DNA of 64,000 bases from Rhynchopus sp. YZ270_cl-10 (GCA_964035575.1 OZ037907.1:682001-746000); one strand, 5' to 3'; positions 9,712 to 20,390 are shown, counted from the stretch's first letter. Notes: generated from the sequence alone by a model not told the origin. Translations and numbers: made by a program.

Positions 9712-10373
9712 AAAATAGAAACTTTAACACTCATTACTGGTGCTTCCCGGGGGGTATGCATTTCACAAATTTTCAATTCAATTCACAACTTTTCACAACT
9801 ATTCACAACTTTTCACTACCCTTTTTTCTCTCGTTGGTGAAGCTTTTAAACGCCGGCATTTGCATTTCCGGAATCCGTCCGGCCAGTGGTGGGGTCAATT
9901 TGCCGAAATGGACAAGTTCTCGTCATTTCCGCACATCACACAGTACACAGGTACACTGGTACACCACATCACGTTCTATCTTGTGAATCCCAGCGTGCCC
10001 CTCAATGGGTGGGTCACCACCCGCCCAAAAAAAAAGCACTCACAAAAAAAAAAATCAATTCACAACTTTTCACAACTATTCACAACTTTTCACATTTTTT
10101 CACAATTTTTCACCACTTTTCGCCAGCCTTCACAATTTTGTAGCAGTTTTCGTGTGGTGAAAATTTGTGAAAACTTGTCACATTTTGTGAAAATTTGTGA
10201 AATGCACACCCCCCGGGAAGCACCAATTACACGATAAAACCCCATGGGAGAGAGGGGGTTTGTAGTGAAAACGCACACACACCTCAACCTGTTTGGGTGA
10301 GGCGTGGCTCTCTGCAGCGCGGTTCGTCCCTAGAACCGCAAAAGTGTGTTTAAAAATGATTTGCTTCTATTTC
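9712..10373. mobile_element. foldback (MITE-like) element interrupted by a second element
   Basis: The ends AAATAGAAAC (left) and the inverse CTTCTATTTC (right) mirror an uninterrupted copy at 32838-32953, whose ends are GAAATAGAAAC and GTTTCTATTTC. The right half contains the hairpin GCGGTTC-GTCCCTA-GAACCGC near 10319-10339, also present in the other copy. The sequence 9737-10226 is absent from that copy. Confidence 0.8.
9737..10226. mobile_element. PIF/Harbinger-like non-autonomous DNA element, 490 bp
   Basis: Terminal inverted repeats of about 39 bp (YTGGTGCTTCCCGGGGGGT, then GCATTTCACAAATTTTCA). It is flanked by TTA on both sides (9734-9736 and 10227-10229). The copy at 32838-32953 reads CTCATCACACG at the same point and serves as an empty site. 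A 3-bp TTA duplication is typical of PIF/Harbinger elements. No transposase frame is present. Inside, near 9860-9910, is the shared CGGAATCCG / GGTGGGGTC module described under findings, and A/T-rich CACAACTTTT tandem motifs. Confidence 0.85.
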
Positions 10374-10741
10374 CTCCTTTCATGAGGCGATCGAAAAAAA
10401 GAAGAAAAATATTTAAAAAAAAAACAAGAATGCATGCCACCTGTGCAATCCCTCTGATCCCTTCTTCTTTAAAAAAAGATAGATTCGCCTTCATGTCGAC
10501 ACTGTCCCCTTTTTTTTTTGCATTTCTTTGACTAATCGCACTGCCACGAGAGGGAGGTGCTTGAGATTTCTATTTCCAAAAATAAAAAAAATAAAAAAAG
10601 GGGGGCGGAAACGGGGGTATGGGGGTAGGGTGTATCTATCAGGATGCGTGCGTGTGAAGGGTGGTACAATCTTTTATTCCATTTCCGTATTGGGAAATAA
10701 AAATTGAAGCGGGAGCTGGGTGTGTCTCGTTGCACTTTGTG

Positions 10742-10785
10742 CCCACAATCACCTACGAGGCAGGGTTCTGTACACAAAGTAATAA
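10742..10785 (+). repeat. F8 repeat, copy 1
   Basis: CACAATCACCTACGAGGCAG, then GGTTCTGTACACAAAGT; similar to 18783-18826. Shorter ACAATCGCC relatives occur near 16218 and 46300. Confidence 0.6.
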
Positions 10786-11023
10786 ATCGCATTTTCCCTC
10801 CCGTTTTGCTCAATATTTTCCTTTACTTCGCAGCTTTAATGAAAACGTTAAAGAATAGGAACGCAAAAAATAAAACTGTGTACGCTACTCACAACACAAC
10901 CACGCTAAAAAAAAGGGGGGATTTTTTTTTTTTGAGAAAAAACTAAAAATCATAAAACTCTCACCACCTTCACCACTTTTTTCTTTTATTAATTATTGTT
11001 GCTGCTTTTTATTTTCTTTTTTT

Positions 11024-11070
11024 TGAAAACTTGGTTGTATTAGTGTAGCCACCCTAGAGTGTGCTCCACT
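11024..11070 (+). repeat. F5 hairpin repeat
   Basis: GAAAACTTGGTTGTATTAGT then GTAGCCACCC and GTGCTCCACT. Stem AGTGTAG / CTCCACT. Confidence 0.7.
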
Positions 11071-11200
11071 ATTTACTTTTTATTTTTTTTTTTATTTTCC
11101 TTCAATAAATCTAATTTGATGGATCCTTTAATCTCTCGTTTCTTCTCTCTCTCTCTCCCCCCTCCCCAATCCCCCTCCAAAAAGAAAAAGAAAAAGAAAT

Positions 11201-11773
11201 TTAAATTCCGGTGTCAGAAGCAAGCATGCCTCCTTCGTTGATCATTCCATAGTGGGCGAGGACTTCGGCAACGCGTTTGGTGGGGAAAACGTCGTTTCCG
11301 CCGAATTCGTCGAAGCCAATGATGGAGTTCTGTGTCTTCCCGCCTTCGATGAGCATAAGGGTCGGAAGCATGAAGATGTTGAAGTGCTCGGCAAGCCCCT
11401 CGACCTTCTCGGCATTCACCTTCGCGAAGAGAGTCTCAAAGTGCTTGGGTGCAATCTTGTCGAGATGCTGGTTCAACACCTGGCAACGCTCTGTCGCATC
11501 ACGGTAGAAGTGCACTGCCACCCGCTCATTCTCCTTCACGCTCTTGAAGAACTCCTCAGGGGTGGTGAACTCCTGCACCGCACCGTGTCCTTTGTTCGCC
11601 CATTTGTCCTTTTGCGCCTTGGCGCGCTTCAGTTGGGCCAGACGGCGTGCGCGGATTGCGTCCATATCATCCTCGTCCATGTCGTCGACCTTCTGGATCT
11701 CATTGTCGATCTGCTGTTCCACAATCTCAGCTGCCTGCAGCAGTTGAGATTCGAGTGCTGCCTGAGCGTCCAT
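11201..11773 (-). CDS. TXNDC9: TXNDC9 / phosducin-like protein 3 homologue, 190 aa
   Basis: Single exon, full length for the family. Helical N-terminus LESQLLQAAEIVEQQIDNEI, then VDDMDEDDMDAIRARRL, then DKWANKGHGAVQEF lead into a thioredoxin-like fold: VAVHFYRDATERCQVLNQHL, KVNAEKVEGLAEHFNIFMLP (cis-Pro), TLMLIEGGKTQNSIIGFDEFG. This follows human TXNDC9 block by block (EIQKLDQMDEDEL, WLSKGHG, CHFYRDSTFRCKILDRHL, IPTLALLKDGKTQDYVVGF). Like other phosducin-like proteins it lacks the redox CxxC, keeping one Cys. The family works with the chaperonin CCT in actin and tubulin folding. A strong acceptor tract (CTCCTCATTAG) lies upstream of the ATG. Confidence 0.97.
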   Translation of the reverse strand: MDAQAALESQLLQAAEIVEQQIDNEIQKVDDMDEDDMDAIRARRLAQLKRAKAQKDKWANKGHGAVQEFTTPEEFFKSVKENERVAVHFYRDATERCQVLNQHLDKIAPKHFETLFAKVNAEKVEGLAEHFNIFMLPTLMLIEGGKTQNSIIGFDEFGGNDVFPTKRVAEVLAHYGMINEGGMLASDTGI

Positions 11774-12116
11774 TGTTCGAGTTGTTTTAAGATAAAAGGC
11801 CTGGTTTGAGTTTTTTGCTTATGTTTTCTCTAAATCCTAATGAGGAGTAAAAAGGGAAAATAAAGGGGGAAAAAAATGTAAGAAATATAAATTCCTTTGA
11901 CAGTGTACCTGAACAGTTTTGTGAGATGAACCTTAAGTGGTGTACGGTCGCTTTTTTTTGCGTTCTCACGTTCTTACGTTGAAGAGAGGGCAGAGACGAG
12001 GGAGAAGAATTCGTTGAAAGGAAGCAGTTATTATTTCATATATGGTAGCGTCCGCGAAAGACCCCCCCCTAAAGCTAACATCCATGCTTATTGGTATTTC
12101 ACTAATTAAAATTTTG

Positions 12117-13014
12117 GTATTTTATAAGATTTTTTTTTTTAATGAACTCAGAGTTAAGTTTCTGAGTTCATTAAAAAAAAAAACGGTGAAAAATTCCGAG
12201 TAGGTATTAATTTAGATAGGAAAAGCTATGTCAACAGCTATGTGTCCCCTTATTTTACCTGTAAATACTAAGGATATACAAGGAAATCCTCACAAACACC
12301 CATATAACCACCCATAGAACAACACAACAGGGGGAAATGTAATCAGCAGCCAAAGCATTCGCTCAGGAGCTGAAAACCCGGCCTTTCCGAGGCCTAAAAA
12401 ACTTCGCCGAGCTGCAGGTGTATGCAGGGGTTCACTGGCAGGGGGGCAAAGGGTGGGGCGCGAGGAGCTGGATGCGCGAGGTGTGTAGCTCGAAGCATAT
12501 GTCCCTCCATATGCAGAAGACACCACCAGGAGAAAAGGGGTGTCCGCCGTTTACTACTCCTGTAGTTGCATCAGCGACACCCTCAGGACAGTGACAGCGA
12601 GACGGAGGAGGAAGAGGAGGAACAGGCGGACAATTGTCTGTAACTCTTGGAGAGACTCATCACGGAGGTCAATAGGGTCACTCAAAAAAGGGGGTTTTCT
12701 GCGAGAAAGTCGACGTCGCCGCAGACGACCCGGAGCGTGAAGCTCTTTCGCGCTCTATTTAGAGTGTTCGGAGGGGGCGACAAGCCTCCACCCCCCTTTC
12801 CTACCCCCTTTTTGATAATGGGTTTAGAGACAGATATTACTGAATTCCTTCCTATATCCTTAGTATTTACAGGTAAAATAAGGGGACACATAGCTGTTGA
12901 CATAGCTTTTCCTATCTAAATTAATACCTACTCGGAATTTTTCACCGATTTTTTTTTTAATGAACTCAGAAACTTAACTCTGAGTTCATTTTAAAAAAAA
13001 ATCTTATAAAATAC
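12117..13014. mobile_element. DNA element with ~190-bp terminal inverted repeats
   Basis: The first ~190 bases recur inverted at the right end (GTATTTTATAAGAT..., GAAAAATTCCGAGTAGGTAT, AAGCTATGTCAACAGCTATG, TTTACCTGTAAATACTAAGG). Each arm carries its own 12-bp hairpin, AATGAACTCAGA / TCTGAGTTCATT (12141-12172 and 12959-12990). The ~540-bp centre has short open frames only and no recognisable transposase. I found no convincing target-site duplication, so the superfamily is unknown. Confidence 0.85.
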
Positions 13015-13027
13015 ACGTATGGCAAAT

Positions 13028-13142
13028 GATAATATATTATGCGCTATTATGAGATCTCATAATACATGTGCTATTATGTGCTATTATGTGCTATTATGCG
13101 CTATTATGCGCCAATTATGCGGCGTTATGCGCTCATTATGTG
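13028..13142 (+). repeat. degenerate minisatellite TGCTATTATG(T/C)GC
   Basis: About eight drifting copies of an 11-12 bp unit directly beside the right end of the 12117-13014 element. Confidence 0.7.
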
Positions 13143-14354
13143 CCGTACCCCCCACCCCCTCACCCAAAAAAAGTCGCTCAGAAGTGGTCAAAAGTGCCCA
13201 AAACCGGGCGGAATTCGATTTTTGGGGTACAAATGGGCCTATGGTGTGGTTTTTATTGACTTCAGGGGGGTTTCTTTGATTTATTACCTACTTCACGTTT
13301 TTTGACGGCTTAAGATACCTTGGGTGGGAAAACCTTTGGTACCAGGTGCTTGACACTTTTTGAAACATGGTTCTAAGTTCCACCAAGTCCCTCTAAACGA
13401 AAAAGAAGGCAAAGAGGGTGCAAAAAAACGTACCCTCTTGCTTCAAAGGAAATAGTGTAAACGACGTAAGAGGAGGGTGCTATTTTTTTTATTCTCAGCA
13501 ACTTTGGAAAGAGTGTGGACAAAAAAAAAAGTGAAGGTAAAGGGTGGGGGGGCGGGGCTTGAAAAAAAACCAGCCCACATTCACAAAAGGCGGCGCCTTC
13601 TTTTCCTCCCCTCTCCGTTTGCCATCTGCATTATATTATTTTTCTTTCTAAAAAAAAACTCAAAAAAAAAAAAAAAAAAAAAAGTCATCAGACTTAGGTC
13701 TACCGCGTTCCTTCCGGTCCTTTCTGCCTTGTGGGGCAGAATTACCCGTACAGCTTTCATTGCAAAGAAACGCGAAACAATTGTTTCATTTTCTAACTAT
13801 TCTACTGAATAGAAGGTATAATAGGGTACACTAAACGTACCCAAACTTTTTTTTTTTGATACATTGCTGGAGTAGTGTAGTTGCCTCGGTTGTGTTGCCA
13901 CAGTTTGTGCAGTCTCCGTTGTGTTTTTTTACTTTATGTGGATTGTTTATTTCTGATAGTGACGCGAATTGCAAAGCAACGCGAAACAATTTTTTTTTTT
14001 TACATTTTTGCCACTTGATTTGTCCACTAATCTACTGTGTCTTTTTTTTCGTTGACCCGCAGCACACTGTGTATAAGCAAAGCAAAAAAGGATTGAATAT
14101 GTCTCGCACCCATACACATATTTTACATTATTATTTTTTTTGGAATTTCACCAAAAAAAAAAATTGCCACGAACATCACGTCACATCTGGGGTGATTGAT
14201 ATTCATATGTCGAACAACGCTCTGAGATGTGAAGCTGCCCATACAGACGGTAGAGATCAGCTCTTGCAGGCCGTCGCAGGCAGTTATGAATAAGAGACTG
14301 CCAGCTTCAAGCAGACCCGTACAAAAAAAAAGGGGGGGGGAGGATGTCGCCAAA
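13143..14354. other. spacer without a gene
   Basis: Homopolymers (A up to about 22 near 13662) and a partial F5 copy around 13857-13890 (GGAGTAGTGTAGTTGCC). No frame with coding character. Confidence 0.5.
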
Positions 14355-15589
14355 TCATCGTCCCTCCTTCTTCATGCGTTCCGCCTGCTGCGCCGCCTGC
14401 AGTTCGTGCGGCAGCTCCCTTACCATCATTTCTGTGATGACCTCAAGAACCCGGTCCCAATATTCAGGACCCCGCTCCTCTGTTTCCTCCCGTACCCTGA
14501 GAAGGGCGGCACGGCCGTACAAGGTAATACCCATTTTCAAGAAGATCTGTAAAAAGGGGAGAAGGTAGGTAGCCTTGCATAAGAATGGCCCCATAAAGGA
14601 TAAGGTGAAGTTAATGCAGGCACCTCCCGCTGACTCACGTACGATGCCAGCTGGATGAAAGCACAAAGATAAATGATAAAGGGTGTACAAAGGTTGGACC
14701 GGTACGTAAGGTGGGACCATTGGAACTGTATTCAGACAAACGTTCGCTATCGTTTATCGAGAGCGCGGTGGAAAAAAAGGGGAAGGAAAGGGAAACCTGT
14801 CCAGACGAACAGGGCCGTGGTATCCTTTTAGTTGGTTCAAAAGAAATAGAGAAAACTTGAAATATGAATGACATTGTGCCACACATGGCATCGTTACTAT
14901 CGTTATCGTGCTGGAATGCAAAATAGAAAAGCCTTTGTGTTTGGGAGGAACATACTTCCTTCGCCTCCCACTCATGTCGGAACAGACCCACACCCACTGC
15001 CTTACACATGATCTCTCGTTCCAACTCGGGGATGAACTGTAGGTGGTGGTGTTTGATAACTAATAGGGGGGTAATTCTTGCGCAGAATATGGCCTCAATG
15101 TGGTGTGTGTATATGTTGCGTACTTCGTGTACAAAAAACAGGATAAATAGCGTTGGACTCAGAGGAATGCCTTTGCACAGTACCAAACATGAGAACCCAA
15201 CTCAGCAAGGCACACCCCCTTTTTTTGCCATTGTTTGAGAGCTGTTTTTTTGAAGCATTGTATACAAAATAGTTTTTTTTTGTCTACTTTGGACCGTTCA
15301 AAGTATCGCTGATATGCCTAGGGGGGAGGGGGAAAAATGGGACACATACATCCCAGCGTGCCAAGCACTCATCCGAACAGAGCCGCAACCCTTCTGCGAG
15401 GCCTTCGTAGTCGTCTTTAAGGGGGGCAGGAGGGGCGAGCACTCCTGACAAGACAGAGCGGGTGAGGCGTCTGCCGATCTCCGCTGCTGGAGGGGGCATC
15501 TTGGGTGTCAGGTCCGAGAGGATGCGGGCTGGCAGTGCATCGGCAGAGGGCAGCCGTGCGGTGCAGAACAATGCTGTGCAACGTTTCAT
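14355..15589 (-). CDS. three-exon small protein, 170 aa, possible mitochondrial import
   Basis: Exons 15589-15350 (80 codons), 15036-14956 (27) and 14546-14355 (63 plus stop). All junctions are phase 0 with GTATGT donors and CTACAG / TTTACAG acceptors. An acceptor (CTGCACCCCAG) precedes the ATG by 25 bases. The N-terminus MKRCTALFCTARLPSADAL is basic, Ser/Ala/Leu-rich and acid-free for 25 residues, like a mitochondrial presequence. The body runs ARWD-FIPELEREIMCKAVGVG, HEWEAKE-IFLKMGITLYG, GPEYWDRVLEVITEMM and ends in KKEGR. I do not recognise the family. Intron 1 ends in an F6 repeat and intron 2 carries an F1 repeat. Confidence 0.75.
14603..14667 (+). repeat. F1 hairpin repeat, intronic
   Basis: GTGAAGTTAATGCAGGCACC, TCCCGCTGACTCACGTACG, ATGCCAGCTGGATGAAAGC. 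It lies in intron 2 of the small three-exon gene, about 55 bases from the acceptor. Confidence 0.75.
15050..15094 (+). repeat. F6 repeat at an intron 3' end, copy 1
   Basis: TGTTTGATAACTAATAGGGG then GTAATTCTTGCGCAGAATAT and GGCC. The same block occurs at 34189-34231 in an unrelated gene, also just inside a 3' splice site. A mini-hairpin ATTCT-TGCGC-AGAAT can form. Confidence 0.75.
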
Positions 15590-15671
15590 GGTTTTTGTTT
15601 TGCAGTTGCTCCTGGGGTGCAGATGTGTTACAAAAGGGCCTCAAAAGATGGGGTGAAAAAAAGAAAAAAAA

Positions 15672-15713
15672 GTTTATAAGATGATCCTAAGCCTCTCTTG
15701 TGCTTAGTCACCT
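15672..15713 (+). repeat. F2 hairpin repeat overlapping a stop codon
   Basis: TTTATAAGATGATCCTAAGC, CTCTCTTG, TGCTTAGTCACCTT. Stem CCTAAGC / GCTTAG. On the minus strand its CTAAGC arm contains the TAA that ends the exon at 15704-15884. Confidence 0.75.
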
Positions 15714-15884
15714 TGGTCATATTCGTTATCGCGCAGCATCAGCTGGGTTTCCACAAGCTTGATGTCAGGGGATGAAGTCATTTCCCCAGCAGGAGTTCGT
15801 AATTTTGGTACGATGTAGTGTTCGAGCATGTGCATAGTGTAGCGCGGGTACGTAAAAACTGGGCGATGGTCGTAGCCTATAAGT
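15704..15884 (-). CDS. terminal exon of an unidentified gene
   Basis: A pyrimidine tract and CACCCAG precede an open frame IGYDHRPVFTYPRYTMHM, LEHYIVPKLRTPAGEM, IKLVETQLMLRDNEYDQGD and stop. The composition is clearly protein-like, and the frame begins one base into a codon, so upstream exons are expected. I could not find them with confidence. One weak candidate is a stretch at about 16540-16630 (minus) after TTTCCTCAG. The coding end overlaps an F2 repeat. Confidence 0.5.
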
Positions 15885-16361
15885 CTGGGTGCGCCAGAAA
15901 AAGGAAAGTCGTGGTGTGATTTTACCCCCAAAAAAAACATCAAAATAAGAAAGTCATACTTCGTGAAGAAAGTAACGTTAGGCGCGCATCAAAAAGGAGG
16001 AAAAAAACAAAAGGAGTTCCGTTCCTTTGGATCGCCAGGAGTTTGAAGACTTTGACAAATAATATTGTTGAAATGGAAAAAATGGGGGAGTTCATCGAAG
16101 GGAGGATTTTGAAAAACTAAAAAAGATACGTAACGTTTCTGGATCGAGCGCTTTTTTCTTCTCTGATAATTTGTATCCCATTTAGGAATTATGTTTGTCT
16201 TTTTTTTTGTTGTTATTGTCGACAATCGCCAAACCCACCGTAAACATTAGGCTTGTAATATTTTTTTTTCTTCGAAATTCAAAAGAACGAGGTTCAAAAA
16301 ATAGAGGGGTAATGATTGTTTGAAAATCAGGGCAGATGGGGAGGGAGGGGGAAAATAAGGT

Positions 16362-16394
16362 GTCTTGAATACAACTCCCTCTCGTGACAGTATA
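16362..16394 (+). repeat. F3 repeat
   Basis: CTTGAATACAACTCCCTCTC then GTGACAGTATAAA. Stem ATAC / GTAT. Confidence 0.55.
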
Positions 16395-16476
16395 AAAATA
16401 AAACGAAAAAAAAAAAGCGTGTTTGTCAACTTGAACAAAAGAAAACCAAGAAGGTCCACGTTGAGAAAGGGAATAC

Positions 16477-16511
<35 letters not shown>

Positions 16512-17028
16512 AAATGAAAGAACACAAAACGAAACTATGATAGGCCCAGCACGGGAAGGCTCATGCCAATGGGGAGGAATGAATAGGGAGCGAAGCCGGC
16601 AAAAACGCGAAGACTCTCTCCCTGAGGAAACGTGCACAAATAGAAATATTGCGAAATGAATGATCTTCACTGGAGAGACACATTCATCTCGCCCAAAGTG
16701 ATAAAAAAAAAATACAAAAGTTCCAAAGAGAAAGAAATAAAAGTACCCAAAATAAGACACACCTTATCTAAAAAAAAAGAAGACTAATTTTCAGATTTTT
16801 TTTTTTATTCGGTATGGGAGGAGTGGTTGTTTACCCCCTTCCCATATGCGTGAAAAATGTGTGAATTTTACTTTTTTTTTCTTTTAGTAGGGTGGTGGTC
16901 GGATCAAAAGTAATACCCACCAACCCACAAAAGATCGCTCCCCCCCCTTTTTTGTTCTCACGGCATTTCCGATTGGAATCCTTGAGATACAGTGGAGGGG
17001 GAGAGAGAGAGAGAGGGTGATCAACAAA

Positions 17029-17099
17029 AAGTGAAGTTATTAATGCAGGCACCTCCGACCGACCCACTGTACGATACCAGCCCCGGATGAAAGCACAAG
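17029..17099 (+). repeat. F1 hairpin repeat
   Basis: AAGTGAAGTTATTAATGCAG, GCACCTCCGACCGACCCACT, CGATACCAGCCCCGGATGAA, AGCACAA. More diverged in the 3' half than the copies at 141 and 14603. Confidence 0.7.
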
Positions 17100-17130
17100 A
17101 TGTACACCCTGCGGTCTACAACAAAAAAGG

Positions 17131-17175
17131 AGATGCTGAAGTGCAAACACCTCAGAGGCCTGGACGGAGGCAGAG
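17131..17175 (+). repeat. F4 hairpin repeat
   Basis: GCTGAAGTGCAAACACCTCA then GGACGGAGGCAGAG, 30 bases after an F1 copy. Confidence 0.5.
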
Positions 17176-18309
17176 GGGAGAGAGAGAGAGAGGAAGAGAG
17201 AAAACTACACGGTGGCCTCGTTGCCCCTGGTAATAATCAAATTTTCCTTGGTACATAAACACCCAAAGTATTGTAACATACATTCGTAACAAAGTTACAA
17301 AAAGTAACAACAACAAAAAAGCACCTCAGCGAGCTTTTTCTCTCTTGATAGCCACAACGCCGTACAATGTACACATACAGGACGGTTTTATGCATGGGGG
17401 TGTCACCTCTTGTGTTGGGAAGCACCATACACACAACACACCCCTTTTTTCCCGTCTGCAGAACATTAAATACCAGTTCGATAAGATATCGCTGCAGCCT
17501 CTCTTTTCACGATGATCGATATTCCCCTCCTAACTTTAAATAAAAGAGAAGAACCTGTATTCGGGATATAAAAGGAGTTTGTTTGCCCCTCAAGCTGGTT
17601 GTGTGTGGTTTTTTACTTCACTGAAAGCATCGGTGATTGGGGTGTGAGAATCGTTTGTGCGTAAAGTGTGTAATGCACATTCTGTGTTGAAGTGTGCTAT
17701 ATTACGCAACAATACACTCCCTCTGACTACCTGGCTGTGAAGAGGACACCTCTTTGAGACCAAAAAAAAAAAAAAAAAAAGGCAAAAAATAAAAGCTTGC
17801 GGGAATGCACAAACCAGTTGTGTGGTTTTCCATTTCCTATTTGTCAAGAACTATTTTAAACAAAATGTTAGAGAAAAAAATGCTACGCAGTCTTCAAGAA
17901 AGGTTCAAATGATGATGAGGGGGCAGAGTAATACTGCCACCATTAGGGCAGAGAGAGAAAACAATCAGGGAGGTGTGGAAGCTGGGAAACAGGGTGACTG
18001 CCAGTACACTTTAATATTGGGAGGGAGGGAAGCAAAAAGACAAGCTCGCAAAAAGCATTTTTTTGTATCTTTTCAACACACAGTAATGGAGATAAAGGAA
18101 GGTTGGGGTGGGAGTAAAAGTTTAAGATATTTTTTTAACAGTATGTATCTTGTCCAACGTTGGATTAAAAACATTGATTTATAGACTGCAACCCAACAAA
18201 AGAAGCAGCCCCTTTTTGTTTTCTTCACAGGATCAAAAAAAATGAAAAAAATGGGGACAAAAAAAAAAAAAAAAACGATGATACGGAAGAAGAAATAGTA
18301 CAGCGGGCA

Positions 18310-18452
18310 CTGTAACTCTGATAGGTAAGTAAAATAAATATTTTTTTTTCTCGTTGATTGCTCAATTACCCTGAGGGGAAGGGTGATTTGGCGAACCGTA
18401 TCTGAGGAACTATTTCTCCTTTTAAGCTACGCTTGTAAGTATTTAAAAACAA
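18310..18452 (+). repeat. F7 repeat, copy 2
   Basis: Matches 3200-3315 in order: TGTAACTCTGATA, CGTTGATTGCTCAATTACCC, CTATTTCTCCTT, GCTACGCTTGTAAGTA. It carries a ~25-base insertion relative to copy 1. Confidence 0.65.
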
Positions 18453-18782
18453 AAACTAAAACTAAAAAAAAAATCCCCCCCCCCAAAGTGGTTGTGATAA
18501 AGCAGACAAGGGAAAGCAAGAAGATGTTGCCTGCCTCTTGGGGAGGCCCTGAAGAAGCAAATCAATCAATAATGCTGTGGGTCACCCTTTCCCCGCTCCC
18601 CCCTTTACTATGCACCCTCCAGTTTCAATCGGCCCTTTTTTTTTTTGGACGAGCGAATCCGTTTGAACTAAAGGGAGGAGGGGATAAGGTGACATCTGAA
18701 GTTGCGACACCCCAATGCAGCCCCCCTGCTGTGCTATGCTAAGACTACGGTGTGTGTGTGTGTGTGTTTTGTTTTTTTGTAG

Positions 18783-18826
18783 TTTCGACAATCACCTATC
18801 CAAAGACGGGTTCTGTACAACAAAGT
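18783..18826 (+). repeat. F8 repeat, copy 2
   Basis: TTCGACAATCACCTATCCAA then GACGGGTTCTGTACAACAAA; pairs with 10742-10785. Confidence 0.6.
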
Positions 18827-18942
18827 CGCCCAAAGGCTAATGATTTTTTTTTTTTTTTGAAAACTTGTTTTGGGATAAGTTGCCGTTTGCTGCAACCTCA
18901 GACAGCAATCCAAATTTTGTGTATATTTTTAAAAGGGGGAAA

Positions 18943-18987
18943 TGTTGATAACGTGCAAACACCTCAAGGCGGATGCAGGCACGTGAA
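18943..18987 (+). repeat. F4 hairpin repeat
   Basis: GTTGATAACGTGCAAACACC then GGATGCAGGCACGTG. Arms ACGTGC / GCACGT pair perfectly. Confidence 0.6.
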
Positions 18988-19990
18988 AGTAAATACGGTG
19001 GCTATGCGTGGTGTAGGAACATCTCATACGTGACCCCCTTTGTTGCCACCTCTGACAAAAAAAAGGTGGTGTTCAGATTCGCTGAGATTGTCTACCCCCC
19101 GCATCGTGGAAGAAAGAGAACGTTTAGAAGATGAATGTTCCGCACTGTGCACCATCTGTTGGTTTTGTTAAAAAGTGCAAAACGTCCCACAGACGCTTTT
19201 GCAGGCAAGAAAATAACGCTTGAAAAAAGGGAGGGGAGATTGATGTCCCCCGTATATGTTTGCTCCTCTTTGCTGCAAGGAAAGTCAAACGGAAAGGACA
19301 CACGGTCTCTTTCGCAAAACCTAAAAAAATAAAATTAAATCAAAAAGCGATGTTGATAGATAAACGGTGTAGACACCCCATATTCATGTACACATACCCC
19401 CACCCCAATAGGCAACCTGAGCACTTATTGGGATATAATTTAACATCTACCAGGGACTGTTCTGTTCTTTTAATGAAATCAGAAACGTAACTCTTTTTTT
19501 TTTGATATCTGTGGTGCACCTTTTTCACCCTCAGGTAGACCTTCATAGAGTTTCAGGAGAAGATGCCACAAAAAAGGGCACCCCAGATGCAATTTACCGT
19601 CCAGTCCAGGACTAAAAAAAAAAAAAAAATACGTTGGTTTTTTTTTCTGGGTAATGGGACAGCTTTCTATTCCTTTTTTTAAAATAGAAAAACGCAGAAC
19701 AGTGGAACGAGGGGTCGTTAAAGGATACAAAAAAAACTGGGTGAAGGGGGGTATGGAAGAATCGAGCAACAATACGCACATGACACACACGCACATAAGA
19801 CACCCACATACAGGAGCGAAACTTTCTCGACTATTTTGCTGTGACTCGACACAGCACCCTGACCTGGGCAACAATTCTGTACCCAACTGATTCCCCACAC
19901 ACCTAATATCAAACACGCCCACGTAGGGGGAGGGCGATGATTCCTCACCGAGGAATTGCCCTTATGATTGATTGCAAAACAGACATAGTT

Positions 19991-20097
19991 CCACCTGATT
20001 TTTACCCCGCGTAAGGGACCGTATAGGTCCATACGGGCATATACGGACCGTCCGTACACACCTTTACGCGCCTTCACGCGGGGTAAAAATCAGGTGG
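19991..20097. mobile_element. 107-bp MITE with TAGTT target-site duplication
   Basis: CCACCTGATTTTTACCCCGC at the left end is matched inverted at the right end (22 bp perfect). TAGTT occurs immediately on both sides (19986-19990, 20098-20102). The interior is itself full of GTATAGG/CCATACG-type small palindromes. Confidence 0.9.
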
Positions 20098-20123
20098 TAG
20101 TTATAACAAAACAAAAAAAGCAA

Positions 20124-20170
20124 AGTTGACAGTGCAAAAAAAACGCCTCTGGGACGGCAGGCACTGACAC
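20124..20170 (+). repeat. F4 hairpin repeat
   Basis: GTTGACAGTGCAAAAAAAAC, GCCTCTGGGACGGCAG, GCACTGACAC. Arms CAGTGC / GCACTG are perfect. A GGGGTTATCGAACCCC hairpin follows at about 20178-20193. Confidence 0.65.
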
Positions 20171-20390
20171 TCCGCGGGGTTATCGAACCCCCCGGGGTGG
20201 TGTGCTTTTAAAAAAAAGGGTATCTCAGGCGACATTCGAGGCGCTTTAGCTACCTTGAGTTCAAATACCTTTGGTGCAGACTTTGACCGTAACAAACGAT
20301 CTGACACCTCAGGCTTTAGAGATGAGGGGGGTGAACATATGGGGAGGTTTGAAAGGGTTGTTGTGAAGTATTTTTTTGTTTTGTTTTGTT

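Larger units (their letters stand above)
15885..19990. other. gene-poor region rich in repeats
   Basis: No convincing gene. It contains a T run of about 32 at 16479-16510 and copies of F1, F3, F4, F7 and F8 (listed separately). A few minus-strand stretches, such as 17330-17410 and 19100-19300, are short and ambiguous and are not called. Confidence 0.5.

Noticed and set aside
17237-17434. Minus-strand frame with MHKTVLYVYIVRRCGYQ as a possible upstream exon of the gene ending at 15704
   Set aside because: No matching acceptor and no phase evidence; its far end runs into low-complexity sequence.
20170-20200. tRNA or SINE B-box-like GGTTCGA sequence on the minus strand
   Set aside because: No A box, acceptor stem or anticodon arm at proper spacing; it is a simple GGGGTT/AACCCC hairpin beside an F4 repeat.
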